From the NCBI GenBank assembly GCA_027625915.1, contig JANTQA010000060.1:3596001-3660000 (forward strand): 64,000 nucleotides of DNA. The letters run 5' to 3'. Source of the DNA: Anaeramoeba flamelloides. Its lineage: Eukaryota > Metamonada > Anaeramoebidae. The position numbers and the translations under genes are program-made. Below, piece by piece: positions 10,701-22,700 of the stretch. The notes beneath the pieces are model-generated. The model was given only the letters and a program-made list of their open reading frames with translations. It searched no databases and was not told the origin of the DNA. Positions within the stretch are counted from its first letter, which is position 1. The number at the start of each line of letters is the position of its first letter.

Positions 10701-13700
10701 AAGAAACTGAAGTTGACTTTTCAGAATGAAATTTTGACTTTTGAACCTTTTCAAGATAAATTCCAAATCTGGATAGCAGTGAAAATATGCTTTACCCAAC
10801 GACAAAATTTCGGTAATAAACCTAAAATGTAAATTTTAACACAATCTCTTGGATCAACCGGACTTAAAGCCAATAAGCGTGTTGTTAGTCATCAAAGTAA
10901 TATTCACAGACTATAAAAACTAGGATAGTACACAAGATATAAGAATATATATACTAAACTAAATTCCAAAAATTTGTACACAGTTAAAATAATTTAAAAG
11001 AATAAAAACACCACAGTTAACATTCAAATTCGAAATAATTATGATTTTTAAAAAAATATTTTTATACTTTTTCTCTTTTCTGTTTTTATTTTTTCTAGTT
11101 ATATAATCTAGATTGATAGATCGAGAAATTTTTTTACAATGACTGATTGAAGTTAATATTGAGTTTAGACAAATAGAAAAAATCACATACATGCTAATTG
11201 ATCATCTAACCTTGATCGATCAATAATTGTTGTAGAATTTTAACAAATTTACCAATACAATTTTTTTATTTTGCTAATTCCAAAAATTTTGGAAACACAC
11301 CGATTTTTATTTTCTCATTTTATTTTTATTTTATTTATTTGGATAAAAAGAGCTATATATATATATATATATATGACAGTGATAATAGACAACTTAAACA
11401 TGGTTTAATATTAAGTTTTAACAAAATATAAAAAATTAAGATTTTTAGCCTTTATCTTTTTTTTTTATTTTGAATATGTAAAAATTTTTTGAAAGGAGTT
11501 TAGTTCATGATGTAATAATCTATCCTTAAAAATATTCCATTAATATTCAAAATTCCAAAAATATAAATAAAACCTGATCAAAATTAAAAATGTTCAAACA
11601 ATATCTATATTTATTAATACATTTATAATACATTTATATCATATTTATAAACATTAACATATACCATATCCAATATCCAATCCAATAGATTAAAAGAAAC
11701 AAAGCATTTATCATTATTATTCAGTAAAGCATTGATCGAAGAATTAAATAATTTAAATTTTGTTGAGAAGGGGGATTTTGAATCATTTGAAGAAAATCCA
11801 TTGATTCAAACGTTATTATATTGTTTAAATTATTTAACTTTAAGAAAGCCTGATCGAAAAGTAATAAGCGAAACGGATTTAAGTACATTTTTAGTTCTCA
11901 TATTATCAAAGTTTTCAAGATATTCTGTTAAAAGGGATACTATAATTAGCCTGGAGTATTTACTTGATTTAGAACAAAATGTATATTTATTATTATATGA
12001 ATTATGTAAAGAAGAAACTACAGTGAATAAATTAATACAATCAAATCAATTATCAAAACTATTTCAAACTATTTTGGTCTGTTCAAATTTTGAAAATCGA
12101 TTAGTCGAAAACATATATATAAATTTAAACAAATTATTCCAATTGCTATATAAAAATAATAATAATAACTATTCAAATTCTTTAATTGATTATACTATTC
12201 AAAGTAGGTTTTTAAATAAAATAATTGACAATTTACTTCAATATCAAAAAAAAAATTCAATCTTCATTTTGAAAATTCTCATTTTTTTAACAAAAATATT
12301 AATGAATTCTCAAAATTACACATTAAAACTAATTCAAAATTTTTTAGATTTATCTGGCTATCAAATTTTAACAGTAGTTATTTCAAATTATTTATTAAAT
12401 AACAACAATGATTTGGAAAATTGTAAACAAGTAATTTTAAGCACTTCCAAATTATGCTTTCCAGAATATTATTTTTTAAAGAAAGCCAATAATAGTAGTA
12501 ACAATAATAGTACTGGGAATAAAAAAAAAAATAAAGAACTTTTTGAAAATTACAACAAAAATAAAAATAATAAAGTTGAAAAAGAAAACAATAATGAATT
12601 ATTCGGAATTAATAATGAATTTATAAATCAAAAGAAAAAAATTATTAAGGATTTATTTGATAATTTTAATGTTTTTGAAAAAATTTTTGAAAAAATTTCT
12701 AGCTTTGAAACTAAAAAGGCCTCAATAGAAATTCAAAAAGAAATATTATTACAAATTTTTCCTGGAAATATATTTAAATTGGAATATACATTTAGATTCC
12801 CAAACATTTTCCAAATCATTAAATCCTTTATTAATAATATATTAATGTTTAATCCAGAAATACAATTAATAATCATTGAACAATTAATTAGGTTTTATTT
12901 TAGATATCCCAATAAAATTGAATTTATTGAATTATTTCGATTTATCTTAAATAATGATCAATTAGAAAACAATATTATGTTATGTTTTTTAAAAAAATTT
13001 CAAAAGGTCTTAAATTTTAATTTGAATAACTTGATACTTTTTAATAATTTTAATGTTGATCAGATTTTAATAACAAAATTTGTTAAATTTGGAAAAATAA
13101 TATTAAATCAAGAAAAAGTAGAAACAAATTCAAATAGAGATGAAAATGAAATGGATAATGATAATGATAATGATAATGATAATGATAATGATAATGATAA
13201 TGAAATAAAAAACGAAAATGAACAAGAAAACGAACACGAAAACGAACAAGGACAAGAACAATACCAAGGACAAGAAAAAGATGGTGAAACAAACGTGATC
13301 AAAAAGGAAATAAAAAATGAAATAAAAAATGAAAATGGAAATAAAAATGGAAAAGAAAAAGAAAAAAAGCAAGAGAAGAAAAATCAAGAACAAGAAAATG
13401 AAACAGAACAAGAAAATGACAATCAAAAGGATAATAAAACCGAGAACGAAACAGAAACAGTTAATAAAAATGAGAAAGAATCAGAAACAGAAACAGAAAC
13501 AGCTAATAAAAATGAGAAAGAATCTCATAAAAAATTAGATGAAAAAAATAAATTTCAAAAAGAAGAGATTGTTGATAATAATCAACAAGATACAGATTTG
13601 CATTTCTTTATATTATATTGCGAATTATTGGATATATTTTTTCAAAAGGAAATTAACAGTTGTAACAATTTTCGAAAAGACAAACAAAATTTGCAAATAA

Positions 13701-16700
13701 TTTTTCAATTAATTCAACAAAATGAAGTAACTCTTAAAAATTCGATACTAAAAATTTTAGAATCTTTAATTACAAATCAAATTAATGTATCTTCAAAAAA
13801 ATTAACCACAACAAAAACAACAACCACAAACACTATCCCCAGTAAAGTGAGTACAAATACAAACACGGAAGTAACGAACATCAATAATACACCAATTTTA
13901 AATATACAACCCTCATCAACATCATCAACTTCATCCTCGATTACTTGTGCTTATAACAACAACAACAACAACAATGATAATGCTGATGATTACCATGGTG
14001 ATGACGAGATGTGTTTATTATTAAAAGAAATAAAAAAATTTCTAATTAATAATAATTTCCAATTCTTCAATGATTTAATGAAATTTTTAAATCAAATCTT
14101 AACAAAGAATCAAAGAATTAAAAAAAGGTTTAAAATGATGAATGGGTATAATTTATTAATAAATTTTTTAGAAATAATTCAAAACTATGATTTTTCTCAA
14201 AAAGAAAATTTCAAAGTATTAAAATTAATAATTTCTTGTTTTATTAGTAGCATTCAAAATTCTGTTGAAAATTCAAATTATTTTAATACCACGATTATCA
14301 AAAAAATTAAAAAATTCATAAAGACAAATAATTTAATTAAAAGTAATTTTAATTTTTTATTTTTATTATTATTATTTGATCTTAGTATTGAATCTGAAAA
14401 TTTGATATTAACAAAATTTTATCATAAAAAAAAAACAATGTTGAAGAATATAAAATTAAATATCAACAAGAATAAGAAAAATTTAATAAATTTTGAAAAT
14501 TTTTTACACTATAAAATTAAACATGTAAAAATTATTAAAATAATTTTCCAATATTTTAAATATTGTAAAATACCAAAGCAAATATATTTATTAAAATTTT
14601 TAATAATTTTATGTTTAAATTCAAATTATAATAAGAGGCAAATGGGGAAAATTAAACTATCATTATTTTTTTTTTATAATTATTTTAAAATCAAGCAAAA
14701 CAAATTAAATATTTTATTTGTTAATCAAAAAAAAACACTTAATTTAATTAAATTCAATGAATTTATTTATTATTTGATCAGCTTAATAAAAATAATTGGC
14801 AATTTCCAATTTTCATTGGAAGAATTAAGATATTTTTTTAAATTGATCCATTTACAAATTATAAATCAGAATAAAAAATTTTATCATCCAATAATTAATT
14901 TAAAGCAAATGATGGAGATACTTTATTCTTTGACAAAGCCAATTAAATCGCCTTCTTATATTAAATTTGACAACTCTGATCATTTTGATTTTAGTAATTT
15001 AACAATCCCTTCTCAAATGAATGAAAACAAATTTAATCCAATAACTTGTTATACCATATCCTTTTGGTTTTCTTATAACACTATACGCCCCATTAATATT
15101 CTCAATAAAAAAAAAAGCCATGCAAAGAATATTAATAAAAGGCAAAGGCGCGAGACAGAAGAGGAAATTAATTTTACAATTTTACAATTAATCAATTTGG
15201 AACAAAATAAGCATTTAAATAAAATCTTTTTTATTAAAAATAAAAAACTACATTTCAAAATTGATCACTTACAAAAGAAATTCCAAGCATATACATTCCA
15301 AGAGAAAATTTGGCATCACATAGTGTTAACTTATCATAATTATAAAACAAAAAACAACGAAATGAATTTATTTGTTAATGGCAATCTCGTTGAAAAAATA
15401 ATGATCCCTTCCATAAATATTACAAATATCAAATACAAAATCTACTTTGGATCAAAATCATTAAATATAAGGAAAAGCAAAATCAAATGGTGCTTAAGTA
15501 ATTTACAACTATTTGAAAATGAATTAAGTGAAAAAAAAATATATTTATTATTTTTATTAGGATCAAATTTTAACAATGACTTTAATCAAATATTATCAAA
15601 AAAAAGAATCACCAGTTATTACTTAAATAACATCATAAGAAAACATAAACAAAAGCGAAGAGATATTATTAATAATTATTTTAAATATTTTGAAAGGGGA
15701 TCTGATTCCTTAATTAATAAATATAATTTTAGCGTATTATTCCAAAATGATAAAATTTATTTTTCCAATAATTTTTTAAAAGGGGATTTTTCAATCAACC
15801 AACAGAATCAAAAAATTGTGTATAATTGTTCGAATTTCGACAATAATCCTGATTTTGCCCTTTTAAAAGGTAAAGTTGAGTATTACTCTTTTAATAACAA
15901 AAGATTAACCACGGAATTAAATAAAATCGGAGGAGCAATTGTTATTTTATATTTGCTTTCCAAAGTCGAGAATATCAATTTTTTAAATATATTATTAAAA
16001 ATTTTATATAATACACTTTTTACAAATATAAATAATTTAATAGAATTTGAAAGGGTTAAAGGATATCAATTATTGGGCAGATTAATGAAAAAAAAATCAT
16101 TATTGATCAACAAGTTATTCATTGATAACTTATTTATTTTTTTTGGATATAATACTAAATCAAATTATTTATCAATATTGATAAATTTAAAAGCTTTTAA
16201 ACTCTTAATATCAAATAGAGATATTTGGAGAAAGTTCCCAATGGCAATACAGATATTAATATTAAAAAAGGTTAAACATTATTTAATTAATAATGAAAAT
16301 ACACAAAGCAATCTCATTCAATTTAGAAAAATTAATTTTATAGAATATTTATTTCTAATGTTGAAGGAAAATACTAATAATATTCAGATAAGTAAAAAAA
16401 TAATCAAATTATTAAAACCTTTTTATTTGAATGAAAATAATAATAATAATGATAATGATGATGATGATGATGATAATAGTAGTAGTGGTAACGATAATAA
16501 TAATTTAGAATATTGCGAATGGGAATATAATCAATTGGCGAACCATTTAATCTTAACAACATTAATTCAAAAAAAAAAATCCAACAAATTAAAAAATATT
16601 AAACTAATAAATGAAAATTTATTAAAAATATTTTTAAATTTGATCATTAAAAATTATACAAACAAACCAATTTTAGAAATTTTTAAAAGGGTTTTTAATT

Positions 16701-19700
16701 TAAAATGGTTTTTAATTTTATTAAAAAATTTAAAGGATTTTTTAAACGTATATTTATTGTTAAAATGTTTTATTATTTTAATGCAATCTAATTATCAATT
16801 GTTTTCAAATTATTTAAATGATCTTTCCATTTTGAAATTATATAAAGTTTTAAAAAGGTATTGTAATCAAAGCCAAATCTATTATTTGCTTTTATATTTA
16901 AATTTCCAAATATCTTTAAGAAATAAAATAAAGAATGGTGATAATTCAACAGAAATCCTTAATCAGCTATGGTTTAAAAAGGAATATAAAGAATTAAAAA
17001 ATATTTTGGTAAAAAAATTAAAAAATGAAAATATTGGCAATACAAATATTAAAGATCATAACGAAAATAATAATAATAATGAATCAAATGATATTAAAAA
17101 CAAAATAAAAGTCAATTATCAATCAACAATATTGATATTAAATTTAATAAAGCATTATCAAAATATTTATTTTAATGATTTATTAGTAAAAAACCAAAAG
17201 AAAATTGAAAACGAAACCCCAAAAAAAAGAACTCTTAAAAAAAAAAGATCAAAAACTATCTCCATAAATTATAATAAAAATATCAGAAAAAGGATTATAT
17301 TTTCTAATATTGATCTTAATATTGATAATGATAATGGCAATGGCAAAAATGAAAAGGTAGAAGAAAAAAAAAAAGAAGAAGATGAAAGTAATAGAAATGG
17401 GAATGAAAACGTCAAAGAAACTGAAATTGAAAAAGAAAATCAAAATCCAAATGAAAATGAAAATGAAAAAGAAATGATGAAAAGGGAAATGGAAATTGAA
17501 AAAAAAAAAGGAAAAGAAAAAGGAAAAGAAAAAGAAAATGAAAAAGAAAATGGGAATGAAAATGAAAAAGAAAATGAAATTGAAAAAGAAAATCAAAATC
17601 CAAATGAAAATGAAAATGAAAATGAAAATGAAAAATTAAAAGAAAAAGAAAAAGAAAAAGAAAAAGAAAAAGAAAAAAGTAAGGAAAAAAGTCCGGAAAA
17701 AAAAAAAAAAAAGAAATTGGATCAAGAAAATATTAATAATAAATTTATACTAGATTTTGAACAGAAATTAAATCTCAATCAGATTAATTCATATCAACAA
17801 AAGAATACTATTAATTTTAACTATCATTCAAAAATTATTAAATTATTGAATTATTATTATAAAAAATCTATGAATTATCAAGATTTTATTCATCAACCAA
17901 AAATTTTAATAACCTTTTCTCAAATTTTGTTTCCATTAAAAAAAATATTATTCTTAAAATTAAATCAAAAAAAAAACCAATCAACGAAAAATTTATTTCA
18001 ATTCAATGAAGAAATCGAAAAGCCAATTATTTTAAACACTTATTTACCAAAAAATAAAATAAAATATAAAAATATAATTCAAAAAAAATTCAAAAATTCA
18101 AATTTTACATTTATAAATAAGACAGATGTTGTTAAAAAACATACCAATAAAAATGATACAACCCATTCTTCTACAAAGTTAATTGGTTTAAAAACAAAAA
18201 ATACACCTATTAAAAAGAAAATTAATAATAGATTTAAAAATCATAGAATTAAAAGAATTAAGAAAAAAAATAATTATTTTTATTTTAATAATGATACTGC
18301 AGAAAAGGAATTGAAATTTCAAAAAGAAAAACAAACGATTTTAAATTTAATCAAAAAAAGTTATTTGGGCAATCAAATTTGTCAACAAATAATTGATTAT
18401 TATACGGATTTAATATTAAATTCATTGATTCGGAAAAATGAAAAAAATTTGGAATTATTGAAAACAATAATTATTATTATCAAAATCAATTTAAATTTTG
18501 ATTTGAATAAAAGTTTTTTCCAAGAATTAATTACCAAATTACTTGTGGGGTTAAAGAAATGTAATTATTTTAAAGAAACGAATAGTAATAAGAAAATACT
18601 TAATAAAGAATTTATTCAGATAGTCCTAAAATTAATTCGATATTTGACTGAATTAATTTTAAATAATACGATACCAAACAAAGAATATGAACTCATTAAA
18701 TTTTTGATTTTTTTAATAAGGAAAATCATACCAACAAGTTTTTTCACGGAGATCAAAATGAAAAAAACATTCTTAAAAAAAATAAAAAACAATTGGAATT
18801 TAAAAGTTTTGCAGTCACTTTATCAACAAATCAATTTGATTCTTCACTCTTTATTTTTGGTTCATTGTAAAAATTCATTTAAAATTAATGAGATTTTCCA
18901 ATATATTTTACAAAATCAAGAAATTTTATTAAACCAATTTAATAATGATTTAAATTTTTTAAATACGTTATGCTATTATTTATATAAATATTTGGGATTT
19001 AAAAATAATAATGTGTCTATCCATGTATTTAAAATTTGGAAATATTTAATAATCAATAATTTGGAAAATTTACATCTATTAATTGCCAATAAGGAAATAG
19101 ATTTATTACAATTAGGATTCAATTCAATAATATTGGGATTAAATGAAACTTTAACATTCTTTACAGAAAATATAAAGCCCATAAAAGTCATTTTTGATAT
19201 TATTAAAAAAAAATATTTTTTCAATACCATCCAATTGTTAGATAAAGTTAAAGAAAAATGGGTTCTTGGATTAAAAATCGAGAGCAAATTCAAATTGATA
19301 TATTCAAAACAAAAATTGTCTTTATTAGATAATTATCAGAATTTTGCTACTGGATTTAATAAAGAATTAATTAATCTTGAAAAAGTTGAATTCGAAAAAA
19401 AACTTTATCATAAATTTAATAATTATCAAATTAATTTCAAATATTCAAATTTATGGGATTCATTAATACAAGACTTGACCGAAGAATTGGCTTTATTTGG
19501 TAATAATTATAAAGACCCAAAAGAGAAATGGAAACTAAATAAAACTGAAACAAATAATAGAATGAGATTAAAATTTGAAAGAAATTACAATGTGAAAAAA
19601 TATCAAATACATAATATTGAAAAGGGGGATAATAAACACGATTTTAAAAATCTTTTTAAATTTGGTGACATTTCTAATTCCAAAACACCTTTTAAATTCC

Positions 19701-22700
19701 ATTATAAAAGAACCAATTCAGTTCATCAAGAATTTTTCTATAAACACTCTAATATAGACTTTGATGGAATACTTTCAAATTTGGGGTCAATAAATACAGA
19801 CAAAAAGGATTATAAAAAAAAGTCAGAATCGATTTTAACTCGTCATTCTCACACTGATAATAATCAAATGATTATAAATAAAAATAAAAAAGATCGAATG
19901 AATAATAATGATGGTGATGATTTAAAAATGGGGAATGAGGGCAAGAACAAGGGCAAGAACAAGAATGGTGATGATGAAAATGATAAATTATTAATAAAAA
20001 AAATGAAAAAATTGAAAATTGAAAACCAATTATTAAATGTCTATAGTATTAAAAAAAAAACAAAAGATATGACTTCTTTAAGAGTAGTTGAATTTAAAAA
20101 AAAAATTATATATAAATTTAATGCTGGTATAATTGAAGGTCTACGAATAATTTATGGTATTTTTTTAATTGATAACGATTATTTGTATTTTTTAGAAAAT
20201 TTTTTTATTCAACCAAATGGAACAATCAAACCCATCAAGCAATCAGAAAATCCTTGGGGTTTTAATCAAAAAGAAATTAATCATAATAATAATGATGATA
20301 ATGATGATAATGATAATAATGAAAATAATATCAATAATAATACTGATAATAATACTGATACTGATAGAATCAATGGAATGAACGATGGAAAGGGGGAAAG
20401 GAAAGAAAGGGGAAAGGGGAAAGAATACTTTAAAGATAATGAAAAACAAAAAAAAGGTAAAAAAAATGATATCGGATCTGCAATTGAAGAACAAGAAAAT
20501 GAAAAAATTAACATAAAAAAATATTTTACTGAAAATCATAAAAACACAATTTGGAAAATTGTTAAGATTAAAGATATTTTTAAAAGAAAATATTGTTTAC
20601 AGCCAATCGCCATTGAATTCTTAATGAAAAATGGTAATAGTTTTTTCATTTGCTTTACAAAGAAGGACAGGAATATAATTTTTAAAAAAATTATATTTAA
20701 TATTACCAAATTAAGAAATAATTTAGACTATAATATAACAAAGGATTTAAAAATAAAAAATAATCTTGATTCTTCAAGTTCTTTAGAATTAACTAATAAT
20801 TTTGAAAAAAGATCTAATTACTTGAAAAAGCAAAAAAATCTCTGGGTAAATGGCAAAATTTCCAACTTCCATTATTTAATGCAATTGAATAATATAGCTG
20901 GCAGAACACATAATGACCTAACCCAGTACCCAGTATTTCCTTGGATTTTAAAAGATTATGATTCAGAAGAATTAGATCTAAATGATAGAAATGTTTATCG
21001 AGATTTGTCAAAGCCAATGGGGATTTTAAACGAAGAGAACGTAGAGACAGTGAAGGAATATTATAAAGAAACTTCTCAATTGGGCCTTAATATACCCTCT
21101 TATCATTACGGTAGCCATTATTCAAACACTGGGATTGTTTTACAATATTTAATCAGAATGGAGCCCTTTACTTCGTTGTTTGTGCAATTACAAGGTTTGT
21201 GTTTTTTTTTATTTTTTTTTTTTATTATCAAGTTTTTTTTGTCATTACAATTAAAAATTCTTAAAATGTTTATTTTTATTTTTGATTATTGAAGAGAGGT
21301 GATTCAACAAAATTACCCCCTGGATTTATTTAATTTTTGTTTTAATTTAAGAAATAAAAAGAAAATTTATTAAATTTTGTGTTTATTTCTCAAATTAAAA
21401 AAAAAACTTCACTTTAAGTTTTCTTTTTAGTGAATTCAAAAAAATGAGTAAAATCTTTGATTTTACGCAACTCTTTTGAATTCTGGAAAAATACCATTGA
21501 ATTTTCTTGAATTTTCTGCTTTATTTGTTAAATCAATAGATTTTCGTTAGGTTTTTTTGAGTTTTCTATTTATTTTGAAAATCAATGGATTTTCGTTTGG
21601 TTTTTTTTTACTTTTTGAAATAAACCGAAAATTTAAAGAAATTTTCTGTTTATTTCAAAAAGTAAAAAAAACCTAGAACACTTCAAAATAAAATAGAAAA
21701 CCTCAAAAAAACCTAGAACACTTCAGAAATAAAATAGAAAACCTCAAAAAAACCTAGAACACTTCACAGATAAAACAGAGCAACTCAAAAGAAAATTGCC
21801 GTTAGGTTTTTTTTACTTTTTGAAATAAACAAAAAATTTCTTTAATTTTTCGGTTTATTTCCTAAAGTAAAAAAACCGCCGTTAGCTTTTCCAGAATTCA
21901 AAAAATTGAGTTAAATCAAAGATTTTACTCTATTCTTTTGAATTCTGGAAAATCGCCATTAAGTTTTCTTGAGTTTTCTGTTTATTTGAAAAATTGATAG
22001 ATTTTCGTTAGGTTTTTTTGAGTTTTCTGTTTATTTGTAAAATCATTAGATTTTACAGATAAAACAGAAACCCTCACAAAAAGCGCCGTTAGGTTTTTTT
22101 TATTTTTATTATAACTAATAATTTTTTAAATTTTCGTGACCTTTTCATTCTAGAGCTATTGATTATTTAGTTTTCTTAAAATGATTTAAAAATTTTATTT
22201 AATAATTTTAAGTTTTCTATTTTTCTATTAATTATTTTCATTTTGTTTTTTTTGAAAAATCTTAATTTTTTGGATATATAGGTCCAAAATCAAGAATTTC
22301 TAATTTTTTTTTGAGTTTAAATCTTCTTTTATAGATTGAAATTCAGGCTTGATCAAGTTTTGCTTCAGTTTTATAAATTATTCTAAGAGAATGTGGATTA
22401 ATTCTTAAAATATTTTGTTACTTTTTTAATCATCCAAACATCAATTTGAGTCAAAATCTTTTATAGTAAGATTAAAAATAACTAATACATAATTTAATTG
22501 ACTAATACATATTGATTTGAAAATTTTTAATTTTACTCCATTAGCTAAATTTTTTTTAGCTAAAAAAAAGTTTTATTTTTTTGAAGTTATCTTTTACTTT
22601 TTTAAAGTTTTTTTTGAATTTTTATCTTTCTAAAGCCAAATTACAAAGTATTTTATTTCAGACATTTTATTTGATTTTACAGTTTTATCAGTGTTTGAGT

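Larger units (their letters stand above)
7756..11724 (+). other. Putative second intron of the BEACH gene, about 4.0 kb, repeat-filled
   Basis: Donor GTACTG, acceptor TTATTATTCAG. It holds a repeat shared with the Ras intron (8190-8560), a Tc1/mariner-type element (9053-10124), a repeat shared with 42.2 and 61.7 kb (10955-11480) and a TA microsatellite at about 11354-11374. Open frames at 7698-8179 are poly-F/L runs from T-rich DNA and are not credible exons. If exons 1 and 2 are not part of the BEACH gene, this stretch is simply intergenic. Confidence 0.5.

Noticed and set aside
13083-13538. Several antisense and alternative-frame ORFs in BEACH exon 3
   Set aside because: Shadows of the hexanucleotide repeats; the exon 3 frame runs through without a stop and carries the family domains.
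21330-22100. CRISPR-like array in the BEACH intron
   Set aside because: Units are palindromes of several types with near-identical content and no unique spacers; the locus is in a spliced eukaryotic gene.
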